From positions 1 to 64,000 of the forward strand of contig JAITFZ010000015.1 in assembly GCA_031280965.1 (NCBI GenBank): a stretch of DNA of 64,000 nucleotides, written 5' to 3'. Of the stretch, positions 31,782-42,283 are shown piece after piece (position 1 is the first letter of the stretch; each line of letters begins with the position of its first letter). The position numbers and the translations under genes are program-made. The DNA comes from Oscillospiraceae bacterium. GTDB lineage: Bacteria; Bacillota; Clostridia; Oscillospirales; Ruminococcaceae. The notes beneath the pieces are model-generated. The model did no database searches, had not been told where the DNA came from, and worked only from the letters and a program-made list of their open reading frames with translations.

Positions 31782-34700
31782 ATGTCAAGTATTAAGGGCA
31801 GTTCACTCAGAATAGGCGGACTTAACTCCGGGCTTGATACCGAAGCGATTGTAAACGCGATGACCGCTTCAACAAAGCTTAGAATAACCACTAATCAAAG
31901 AAAAGTGTTAAGGCTTCAGGAACAGCAGGGGGCTTACCGCTCTATTATTGATAAATTCAACAACTTCAAAAATAAATATTTCGATATGCTCAACGGCGAT
32001 ACTTACCTTCGCAGCAGAAGCACTTTCAACCGTCACAAGGCTACAGTAAGCCAAGGCGGTTTTGAAACCGGTCCGGCGGGCGTCAGAGTTACTACCGGAG
32101 CTAACGCAACGGCGGGAAACTATAAAGTCACAGTGAATTCTGTGGCGTCGCCGGCTTCCGTAACATCGAACCCGACAGACATTTCGTCTTCAGGCGGCTT
32201 CAACCCGGCACAGTTCAACATAGACGGTAAAACCTACGCTATGACTATAACCGTGGGCGGCGATTCAAAGGTAATTACCTTTGAAGGCAATGCGAACGAG
32301 GCAGAAGTTGTAAAAAGCATTAACAGCTCACTTATAAAAGCTTTCGGAAGCACAAACGATACTTACGTTCAATATAACGCAGACGGAGACGAGATAGAAG
32401 GCACCGGAAGAGGGCTTGTATTCTTTGACAACAGGGTGTCCAGCCCTACCAACAACAGATTCGTTTCCGCCGATAGCAGAGCTGTTTCCACGAGCCCGGC
32501 GGTAAACCTTGAAAATATTGTTAATTTCGGCGATATAGCTACATGGAAAACCGGAAACAACAGCATAACCTTTGTAATCGACGGCGAAACAAGAACCGTA
32601 AACTTCCAAACGGTTGCAATGAATTACTTTGAAAATATAACATTTTCAATGAACGCCGACAAAACATGGTCGGTAACGGGCGGCACAGCCGAGGAAAGAG
32701 ATAACTTCAACACAATCGTCAGGGAAATGTACGACAAGGAACGCAAAGCCGCTTACGATGATTGGATGAAAAGCGACAACCGCAACGACAATTTCCGCAC
32801 GGTTACTCTTACAACAGCTGAAAGAATCGCGGCTATCAGGGCGGCGGGAATTACTATTGCAGATAGCGCAACGGACGAAATAATCAACGCACTTACATCA
32901 AACGATAACACAAACATTGCGCAGAGAGATGCCGCACGAAACGCCCTAACAAATAAGCTTAACGAAAAGAATCTGGATATAAGATTAAATGGCGTTCCGG
33001 GCGTTCCGGGTCCTCCGAGTCTTTCGGGCGCTCAAGGCTTGAAAGCATGGGCAGAAGAAAAAGGCATTGCAACAACCGATGCAACCTGGGCAACTGCCGC
33101 ATCCGTCAACGCTTTCATCGCGGCAAACGCAAACGCAGGCGCGAGAGAAATCGCGGACATGGCGACCTTTACTTACATTTTTAACAACCAAATGACAGCA
33201 ATGCAACGAGATTTGTTTAATGAGGAAGTTGAGCGGAGAGATGCGGCGACCCGTCAAATCGAATTTGACAGGGCGATGAGATTTGCCTATGAAGAATTCG
33301 ATAAGTGGCAGAGAGCCAATCCCAATATCGGCGGTTCCCGCATAGATAATTCTATTCCTCCCTTTAACCCCGCTTTACCCGAAAGCGCCGACAACCCGCG
33401 CCAAATAAACAACCCTAACTACATGTTTTGGGACGACAGCTTCCGCGAAATGTTAGGAATGACCCTGACTGTCGCCGAAATGGAAGAAGAGTACGGCGAT
33501 GACTGGTGGAAAAACCCTGCCGCGATGAAAGGTCGCATAGACATTACAAAACTGCCTATCCATGATACTTTAAGCGACCTTGAAAAAGAGGCGTTTAAGC
33601 TGAGGTTGGAAGGGTTTATAGACGAGTTTGCGCGCCGCGCACAATTGGCGGAAGACGGCAAAATTGACCCGCTCTCCTTCCTGCAGGGCGGCTACAATGA
33701 ACAGCAGGCGTTTTATAACAGCTACGCCGACAAAGACTCGACCGTGATAACGGGAAGCCGCAGTTTTAACCAATTTTTAGAAACAGAGGTTATGGGTATC
33801 AGCCCGACCTTCGCCTTCACTCCCGCTGAAAAGCTCGCTGCTCTGATTGACGCCGGAATTGTTACGGCAGGTCAAATTACAGATGTTACCGAAAAAGGAA
33901 TAAACGACTTTTTAGCAACGCAAACCGCTTCGGACGCAAGCAGGCTTAGTCAGGAATTGCTTCGCCTGAGAACCGCAAGAGTTGAAGCCTTGCCCGGCGT
34001 CCTCACGGGTAATGATGTTGCTGAATCTTTAGGAAAAGGCCTTACCGTCTATGAAAGAATTTTGGCGCTTAATAACGCAGGCTTTAATACAAGCTTAGGC
34101 GACTCCCCCTTAGGCGCCAACCCCACTCATACAGATGTAACTGATTATATTAACAGTCTCGAAACTGACAAGCCTCTTAATCCGAGCAATGCTGTTCCTG
34201 CCCCGCTCAGCCCGCGGGAGAGAGCTGAGGCGGCTTTAACCAACGCCCGCAACGCTAAAATTGCAAACTTTGTTCTTAGCGACACCGATAGAGAAGCGGC
34301 GTTGAACGCGGCGCTTAAACACACCGCGCTTACTTCGGCTGATAAAATCGCGGCGTTGGACGCGGCGGGGATTGAACACACATTTGATTCAGATTCAACA
34401 GACGCACAAATAAATGCTTTTACTGCCGCTTTAACAGTTGAGGATACGGCAAAATGGAAGACCGCCGAAAATAACGCAAGAATGGCGAAAACTTCAACCC
34501 TTACAGACGGGCAAAGAGGTCACAACGCTATAAATGCCGCGTTGAACCTCAAAATCACTGAAGCAGGGAGCGCCCCCGGAGCCATAAGCATAACCCGTGA
34601 GGATATTGCGCGTTATTTCAATGAATCCGTGGTCAACAACAGACTCGGAAACGTTCACTTTAGTAACGGTATGAGGATTGAAGCGAGCATAGGCCCCGCG

Positions 34701-36122
34701 ACTATACCGAATCCGTATTACGACCCCGACGGGCCCGATGATGATACTAATCCGCAGACTATTGCAAATCCTGACTATGGCGTGGTGACGTTCAGAACCT
34801 ATACGCTTTCCCCGCTTACGGGCGCCGATGACACGCGAACTTATAACCAGAGGAAAATATATTCGGATGCAGACACCCTCGGCGTATTCATAAACAAAGG
34901 CAGCACCAACGACTTCAATGTTGGCGACGTTATAAGACCCGTGAACGAAACCACGGCAAATACGATTTCAAGGACGACAAGGCTTAGCGAACTGGGGCTT
35001 GAAGCCACCAACGGCAGATATAATATGACTATCAACGGGGTGAACTTCTCGTTCGACGGCAATACCACGATAGCGCAGATGATGACAATCGTCAACACCA
35101 ATACGGTGGCAGGCGTGGAAATGACCTTCTCAACCCTCACCAATACATTTGAAATCAAGACAAAGGAGTTCGGAACAGGCGCGGATATAGTGCTGACCGA
35201 CGGCGCAGAGGGCTTGCTGGATAAGTTAGGTTTTACAGGCGTTGTGGTTCAAGCCGGCAAGAACATGAGCCTTACAATTAACGATTCGGTTATTGAAACC
35301 AATTCCAATACTTATGAAGTCAACGGCGTGAGGATTGAAATAGGCCCGAACGTTGAAGTGGGAACACAGTTTGACATTGAAGTATCACGCGACGTTTCTC
35401 AGGTTGCGGATATAGTTAAGCAGTTTGTCAAGGATTATAACGACCTGATTGACTACGTTTTCGGATATGTCAACGAAAAACCCGACAGCCAGTACTTCTT
35501 CCTGACCGACAACGACAGGGAAGAGCTGAATCTTTCCGAAGCTCAGGAAAGAAGGTGGGAGGACAGGGCAAGACAGGGTCTGCTGTATAACGACCGCACG
35601 CTGATTAACTTAATGGGAAGAATGAGAACATCTCTTTTCAGCGGAATTGACCGCGGCGACGGAACTATGTTCGGGCTTTTCAGCATGGGAATCACTACAT
35701 CCGACAACTGGCGCCAAAACGGCAAGCTTGTAATCAACGAAAGCAGACTGACAGCGGCGCTCAACGATGACATAGATATGATTACCGAGCTTTTCACCAA
35801 TACGAGCAACGGGCTTATGCCGCAAATGCAGGAGATTATAGACTCCGCGATTAAAACTACAGGTGCCCGTCACGAAAAAGGTGTGCTGATTCAAAGAGCG
35901 GGCATGGCATCCGGCACATCGGTTAACGATAACGCGATTCACGACCAGATTAAGCGCCTGAACGACGTAATCTCCAACCTCGAACTGCGCTACCAAAAAC
36001 AACAGGACAGATTCTGGAAAGTTTTCTCGGCAATGGAAAAGCAGATGGGACAGCTCAACAGCCAAACCGACTTTATCGGACAGATGGCGGCAAGCAGTAT
36101 GTGGGATACAAGGAGGAATTAA
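31782..36122 (+). CDS. fliD: Giant flagellar cap protein FliD
   Basis: A 1446-residue FliD, against a usual 450-700. The ends are canonical: N-terminal GSSLRIGGLNSGLDTEAIVN with the following coiled coil, and a C-terminal part (about 1115-1446) with LGLEATNGRYNMTINGVNFS, VKQFVKDYNDLIDYVFGYVN and the final helix (RYQKQQDRFWKVFSAMEKQM). Between about 300 and 1000 lies a large Ala-rich helical insert with at least four related units near residues 342, 679, 753 and 849, each starting like (L/F)TxAE(R/K)(I/L)AAL-AAGI. The frame is uninterrupted. FliD caps the filament and directs flagellin folding; the insert should be exposed at the filament tip. Confidence 0.93.
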   Translation: MSSIKGSSLRIGGLNSGLDTEAIVNAMTASTKLRITTNQRKVLRLQEQQGAYRSIIDKFNNFKNKYFDMLNGDTYLRSRSTFNRHKATVSQGGFETGPAGVRVTTGANATAGNYKVTVNSVASPASVTSNPTDISSSGGFNPAQFNIDGKTYAMTITVGGDSKVITFEGNANEAEVVKSINSSLIKAFGSTNDTYVQYNADGDEIEGTGRGLVFFDNRVSSPTNNRFVSADSRAVSTSPAVNLENIVNFGDIATWKTGNNSITFVIDGETRTVNFQTVAMNYFENITFSMNADKTWSVTGGTAEERDNFNTIVREMYDKERKAAYDDWMKSDNRNDNFRTVTLTTAERIAAIRAAGITIADSATDEIINALTSNDNTNIAQRDAARNALTNKLNEKNLDIRLNGVPGVPGPPSLSGAQGLKAWAEEKGIATTDATWATAASVNAFIAANANAGAREIADMATFTYIFNNQMTAMQRDLFNEEVERRDAATRQIEFDRAMRFAYEEFDKWQRANPNIGGSRIDNSIPPFNPALPESADNPRQINNPNYMFWDDSFREMLGMTLTVAEMEEEYGDDWWKNPAAMKGRIDITKLPIHDTLSDLEKEAFKLRLEGFIDEFARRAQLAEDGKIDPLSFLQGGYNEQQAFYNSYADKDSTVITGSRSFNQFLETEVMGISPTFAFTPAEKLAALIDAGIVTAGQITDVTEKGINDFLATQTASDASRLSQELLRLRTARVEALPGVLTGNDVAESLGKGLTVYERILALNNAGFNTSLGDSPLGANPTHTDVTDYINSLETDKPLNPSNAVPAPLSPRERAEAALTNARNAKIANFVLSDTDREAALNAALKHTALTSADKIAALDAAGIEHTFDSDSTDAQINAFTAALTVEDTAKWKTAENNARMAKTSTLTDGQRGHNAINAALNLKITEAGSAPGAISITREDIARYFNESVVNNRLGNVHFSNGMRIEASIGPATIPNPYYDPDGPDDDTNPQTIANPDYGVVTFRTYTLSPLTGADDTRTYNQRKIYSDADTLGVFINKGSTNDFNVGDVIRPVNETTANTISRTTRLSELGLEATNGRYNMTINGVNFSFDGNTTIAQMMTIVNTNTVAGVEMTFSTLTNTFEIKTKEFGTGADIVLTDGAEGLLDKLGFTGVVVQAGKNMSLTINDSVIETNSNTYEVNGVRIEIGPNVEVGTQFDIEVSRDVSQVADIVKQFVKDYNDLIDYVFGYVNEKPDSQYFFLTDNDREELNLSEAQERRWEDRARQGLLYNDRTLINLMGRMRTSLFSGIDRGDGTMFGLFSMGITTSDNWRQNGKLVINESRLTAALNDDIDMITELFTNTSNGLMPQMQEIIDSAIKTTGARHEKGVLIQRAGMASGTSVNDNAIHDQIKRLNDVISNLELRYQKQQDRFWKVFSAMEKQMGQLNSQTDFIGQMAASSMWDTRRN

Positions 36123-36127
36123 GAAAC

Positions 36128-36550
36128 ATGATTATGGGAAATGCTTATTTAAGCTATAAGAAGCAGTCGGTTACGACCCTGACACCTATGGAGATAGTGG
36201 TTAAGCTCTATGTTGAATGTGAGCGGCAAATGAACAGAGCCTTGTTCTTCATAGAAGGCAGAGACTACGGAAACGCCAACACAGCACTTTTGAAGGCTAT
36301 AGACATAGTAGGCGCACTGCGCTCGGTTTTAGACCTTGACCTATCTATGGGTAAGGACTTAGACTCGCTTTATGAGTTCTTCACCCGCGAGCTGATTGCG
36401 GCGAATTTCAAAAAGGACAAGGAAAAACTCAAAATTCTGCTGCCGATGGTCGGCGACCTGAGAGATGCGTTCACGCAGATTTCAAAAATGCCGAAAGAGC
36501 AGATTCACTTGCAGGCGGCGCAAAACGCCGCAACCGCACAGGCAATGTAA
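36128..36550 (+). CDS. fliS: Flagellin export chaperone FliS
   Basis: A 140-residue helical-bundle chaperone that binds the flagellin C-terminus. Family features: YLSYKKQSVTTLTPMEIVVK at the N-terminus, ALLKAIDIVGALRSVLDLDL and the SLYEFFTRELIAANFKKD segment. I set the start at the ATG 36128, with AAGGAGG 12 bases upstream; the frame reaches back into fliD (36101), but those codons overlap the end of fliD and precede the Shine-Dalgarno. The Gln/Ala-rich end is slightly longer than usual. Confidence 0.93.
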   Translation: MIMGNAYLSYKKQSVTTLTPMEIVVKLYVECERQMNRALFFIEGRDYGNANTALLKAIDIVGALRSVLDLDLSMGKDLDSLYEFFTRELIAANFKKDKEKLKILLPMVGDLRDAFTQISKMPKEQIHLQAAQNAATAQAM

Positions 36551-36566
36551 TAAAAAGGAGGTTTTT

Positions 36567-37052
36567 ATGGTTGTCGCTGTTGATTTATTAATGGAGAAGT
36601 TCAATCATCTCGAAGACCTCCTTTCTGATTTCGGGCGGCTTTCCGGTCGTCTTTCGTCGGCAGACTTTGAGCTTGTTGATGAAACCCAGGGGATTTTAGA
36701 TGAGCGCGAGAAAATTATCGGGCAGATTAAAATTATCCAATCGCAAATAACGGAAATACTCGAAAAACAACCGCCGGCCCAAGCGGCGAAAATCCGTAAA
36801 ATGCTGACAGGCGAAAACGTAACAGCGGATTATTCCGAGGATGAAAAGAATATTCAGGTGAAAATTATCGGCATTCACTCGCTTCAAAGCGATATTATGC
36901 AAAAAGAGAGCGGCACCCGAATCAGGTTCAAAAAAAAGTACGACGATGTACGCAGTGAACTTGAGGAGTTGCAAAAAGAAAAAAAGAAGCTGAACTTCTA
37001 CCAAAATGCGCGGGTTGAAGTAAAAGGCGATGCGTTCGACAATCAAAGTTAA
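36567..37052 (+). CDS. FlgN/FliT-like flagellar protein
   Basis: A 161-residue helical, charged protein with strong coiled-coil regions (about 35-75 and 120-150, for example LEELQKEKKKLNFYQNARVE). Proteins of this shape directly after fliS are usually FliT-type or FlgN-type export chaperones, FliT being the FliD chaperone; the weak sequence conservation of that family prevents a firm name. The start at 36567 has AAAAAGGAGG 5 bases upstream; the frame is open further 5' but overlaps fliS. It is the last gene of the flagellar operon, closed by the terminator at 37081. Confidence 0.65.
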   Translation: MVVAVDLLMEKFNHLEDLLSDFGRLSGRLSSADFELVDETQGILDEREKIIGQIKIIQSQITEILEKQPPAQAAKIRKMLTGENVTADYSEDEKNIQVKIIGIHSLQSDIMQKESGTRIRFKKKYDDVRSELEELQKEKKKLNFYQNARVEVKGDAFDNQS

Positions 37053-37080
37053 AAATAAAACCGTATAAACAGCGGTTTTA

Positions 37081-37109
37081 AGGACGTCTGACGGCGTCTT
37101 CTTTTTTTT
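37081..37109 (+). terminator. Rho-independent terminator of the flagellar operon
   Basis: AGGACGTC (37081-37088) pairs with GGCGTCTT (37093-37100) with two G-T pairs and a TGAC loop, followed by CTTTTTTTT. Confidence 0.8.
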
Positions 37110-37121
37110 GTCAAAAAAAGG

Positions 37122-37150
37122 TTGAAAAATTCTTGTAAAAATGTTATTAT
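37122..37150 (+). promoter_or_regulatory. Sigma-A promoter of ttcA
   Basis: TTGAAA (37122-37127) and TATTAT (37145-37150) with a 17-base spacer, about 45 bases before the ttcA start. Confidence 0.55.
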
Positions 37151-37196
37151 TATATTGTATGTTATAAATAAAGGATAGAGGAATCGTCAGCATAAG

Positions 37197-37910
37197 ATGC
37201 AAAAAATACTCGGATATATGAGGAAAGCCTGTCAGGAATTTGATTTAATTGAAGACGGGGACAAAATAGCCGTCGGTGTTTCCGGCGGCAAGGACAGCCT
37301 TGTACTTTTGGCGGGGCTTGCGGAAATGCGGAGGTTTTACGGGAAACGCTACGAGCTTCACGCTGTCAGCCTTGACCCGCGCTTCGGTCAGAAGGACGGG
37401 GATTATTCACCCGTGGAAAGGCTTTGCGAAAGTCTTGACGTGCCTTTCACGCTGTTGCGGACTGACATAGCTGAAATCGTTTTTGTTCTGCGGAAAGAGA
37501 AAAATCCCTGCGCTCTTTGCGCTAAGATGAGGCGCGGCGCGCTTCATGACGCGGCGAAAGAAAACAGCTGTAATAAAATCGCTCTCGGTCATAACAACGA
37601 TGATGTAACCGAAACTTTCATAATGAATCTTTTCAGGGAAGGGCGGGTAGGCTGTTTCGCACCTAAAAGCTATCTTTCGAGAAAGGATTTGACGCTAATC
37701 AGACCGTTAGTGTTCGCGCCGGAAGCGGCGGTACTCGCAACATGCAGGCAACGCGGCTTTGAGATTATACCTTCGCCCTGCCCCGTTGATAAAACGACAG
37801 AAAGACAGCGCGTCAAGGAATTTCTCGATGCGCGGGAAAAAGAGGATAAAGGATTTAAGTTTAGGTTATTCGGCGCGCTCAGAAGAAGCGCAGTAGACGG
37901 TTGGGGGTGA
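37197..37910 (+). CDS. TtcA-like tRNA 2-thiolation enzyme
   Basis: A 237-residue PP-loop ATPase of the TtcA/TilS family. The PP-loop is VGVSGGKDSLVLL (about 27-39), and CALCAKMRRG (CxxC) together with a late SPCPVDKTTERQRVK Cys match TtcA, which uses these Cys for an Fe-S cluster and thiolates C32 of some tRNAs. ALGHNNDDVTETFIMNLFREG is the conserved ligand-binding segment. TilS is excluded by the Cys pattern and short length. It is followed after 7 bp by the CCA-enzyme relative, another tRNA-acting protein. Confidence 0.85.
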   Translation: MQKILGYMRKACQEFDLIEDGDKIAVGVSGGKDSLVLLAGLAEMRRFYGKRYELHAVSLDPRFGQKDGDYSPVERLCESLDVPFTLLRTDIAEIVFVLRKEKNPCALCAKMRRGALHDAAKENSCNKIALGHNNDDVTETFIMNLFREGRVGCFAPKSYLSRKDLTLIRPLVFAPEAAVLATCRQRGFEIIPSPCPVDKTTERQRVKEFLDAREKEDKGFKFRLFGALRRSAVDGWG

Positions 37911-37917
37911 TAAGCAG

Positions 37918-39300
37918 TTGCCGAACGTAAACATAGACATACCGACTCAGGTTAATGAACTGCTAAACAGGCTCAACGCTTATTCCTACCGTGCTTATAT
38001 TGTGGGGAGATGTGTGCGTGAGCTGATAACCGCAGTGAATTCCGAAGGCACCGTAGACTTCGACATCATAACCAACGCCGACATAGACAGAATCTGCTCG
38101 ATTTTCGATATTTACAATGTTAATACCGAAAACATAAAAAAGGGCGAGGTAATTGTTACGGTTCAAGGTTTGCCGGTGCTGATTGCGCCGTACCGGAAAG
38201 GGCAGGACGAGAGCGGCGATCCGGTTTATACCGACGAAATAACAGAGGACTTAAAGCGGCGCGATTTTTCTTTTAATGCTATCGCTTATAATCCGCGGGA
38301 AGGCTTCATTGACCCGTTCGGAGGAGTAGCATGTCTGTCGGAGGAGCAGGGAATTGTCTGCGTTGTTGAACCGTCAACCGATGGCGAAAACGAAAAAAAC
38401 TGTGAATCATCGCCGTTTAAGCGTAATCCCGTGTCAATTCTGCAAGCGCTCGGATATTATTCATCGGGAGGTTATGTAATTTCACCTGCAACGCGTGAAT
38501 CCATTCTGCTTCATAAGGACTGCATAAAAGAAATTTCATCGTCCGACCTGCGAACCGAGCTGAGCTGGGTTATACGCGGAAAGCAGGTTAGCGCGGTTTT
38601 GGAGGAGTATGCAGAGGTTTTCACGGCATTAGTCCCCGAATTCGCTCCTCTGGCTGATTTTGACTTAAAGCGCCCCGAATATGGCACGGACGCGCTTACA
38701 CATACTTTTAAAAGCGTGGGTTACGCCTCGCCGATTTTGACGCTCCGATATGCGGCGCTGTTTCACTCGCTCGGAAAACCCGATTGTTTTTCCGAAGATG
38801 AAGAAAAGCGGGGTCACTTTCACGGTCATGCAGAGCGTTCATGGATTTATACGCAGAGAATTATGCGCCGCATGGGCTTTTCTGATGATGAAACACGGGA
38901 GGTTGGCTTCTTAATCAAAAACCAAAGCATGGACATAGCGTCCGACCGACGTTCGCTGAAGTTAAAACTGCGGGAAATGCCGCCCGAACGCCTGAAACTG
39001 CTGTTGCAATTCAGATACGCCGACTTAAAGGCGCGCTCTCCCGACTTTGAGGGGGCGGCGATGGCTTGCAAGCGGCAGGTTGACGCGGTTAATGAGATTG
39101 TCGCTATGAAAGAGTGCTACACACTGCATCAGCTTGCGGTTAACCGCTACGATTTAATGCAAAAGGGTACAGTGCGAAGCGATGAACAGGCGACCGCAGT
39201 ACTGGAGCGGCTTTTGGATATGGTAATAGACGCGCCTGCTTTCAATACAAGGCAAAGGCTTCTCGGAGCCGCCGAAAAAATAATGCAGAATGTGATTTAA
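37918..39300 (+). CDS. Divergent CCA-adding enzyme / poly(A) polymerase family protein
   Basis: A 460-residue class II nucleotidyltransferase. The metal-binding DxD is kept (VDFDIITNA, Asp47/Asp49), as are RRDFSFNAIAYN and FIDPFGG. Two signatures deviate: the GGxVRD helix reads GRCVRE (Gly30-Arg31...Glu35) and the HD-like motif in the C-terminal half is FHSLGKP with Ser in place of Asp, although the later FHGHA remains. It may therefore be a CCA-adding enzyme with a lost phosphohydrolase centre or a family member of other specificity. The start is TTG at 37918, 7 bases after ttcA, with GGGGGTGA upstream; no good ATG is available. Confidence 0.75.
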   Translation: MPNVNIDIPTQVNELLNRLNAYSYRAYIVGRCVRELITAVNSEGTVDFDIITNADIDRICSIFDIYNVNTENIKKGEVIVTVQGLPVLIAPYRKGQDESGDPVYTDEITEDLKRRDFSFNAIAYNPREGFIDPFGGVACLSEEQGIVCVVEPSTDGENEKNCESSPFKRNPVSILQALGYYSSGGYVISPATRESILLHKDCIKEISSSDLRTELSWVIRGKQVSAVLEEYAEVFTALVPEFAPLADFDLKRPEYGTDALTHTFKSVGYASPILTLRYAALFHSLGKPDCFSEDEEKRGHFHGHAERSWIYTQRIMRRMGFSDDETREVGFLIKNQSMDIASDRRSLKLKLREMPPERLKLLLQFRYADLKARSPDFEGAAMACKRQVDAVNEIVAMKECYTLHQLAVNRYDLMQKGTVRSDEQATAVLERLLDMVIDAPAFNTRQRLLGAAEKIMQNVI

Positions 39301-39355
39301 AAATAAACACAAGAAATAAAAGCGGTAATTTTACAGATAAACGAAGGAAGAAGAA

Positions 39356-39726
39356 ATGAAATGCTGTTTATGGCTTAACGGGGTCAAGGTTTGGCATACC
39401 CGAGATATAAAGAATAATTTCGACCTTGCTTCCTTACGCGGTTATTTCATGGGCGGCAGTCTTTCGCGGTGGCTGACAGCGAACGGCGGGGAGGAAGAAG
39501 CGAAAAAACTTGAGGAAACGGGAGATATTGAATACACATTCGGTATAAGCGAACAATTAACGGTTAACAATGAACAATTATACGAAAAACTTGAAATTCC
39601 TGCAATAATATCAATGTCGGTTCTTTCACGGCACGGTTCGTATAATCTTGGTTCAGGAGGTTCATTCGGAAGCTCAGGGTCGTTTGGTTCGGGCTCCGGT
39701 TTGCTCGGATACGGGCTGCACATCAT

Positions 39727-39730
<4 letters not shown>
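39356..39730 (+). CDS. Small protein of unknown function with Gly/Ser tail
   Basis: A 124-residue protein I do not recognise by name. Residues 20-50 (NNFDLASLRGYFMGGSLSRW followed by LTANGGEEEAKKL) resemble a helical block seen in assorted clostridial proteins: F-D-L...Y-F...G-S-L..W-L. Residues 63-78 (EQLTVNNEQLYEKLEI) are encoded by AATTAAC/AACAATGAACAATTA-type repetitive DNA, possibly an in-frame repeat insertion. The last 35 residues are Gly/Ser/Phe-rich (GSGGSFGSSGSFGSGSG) and probably flexible. Its stop overlaps the start of the next gene by 4 bases (ATGA), so the two are coupled. AAGGAAG precedes the ATG. Confidence 0.6.
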
Positions 39731-42203
<2,473 letters not shown>

Positions 42204-42204
42204 C

Positions 42205-42283
42205 AAGTTTGAAACAAAACACAACAGAAACGGGAAAATGTCGTTTTCATTCCTCGGCGGTGAAGAAAGGACTTTTTGAAAAC
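42205..42283 (+). repeat. Dispersed 5' leader element, copy C (before ppk1)
   Basis: Short-type copy: AAGTTTGAAACAAAACACAA, then CAGAAACGGGAAAATGTCG, TTTTCATTCCTCGG and CGGTGAAGAAAGGACTTTTT plus GAAAAC before the ATG. It begins immediately after the pyrG stop codon, so it lies between two same-strand genes. Confidence 0.85.

Noticed and set aside
31782-36122. FliD as a fusion or frameshift artefact of two genes
   Set aside because: One uninterrupted frame has a canonical FliD start and end, and base composition does not change within the insert; only read support could show an assembly error.
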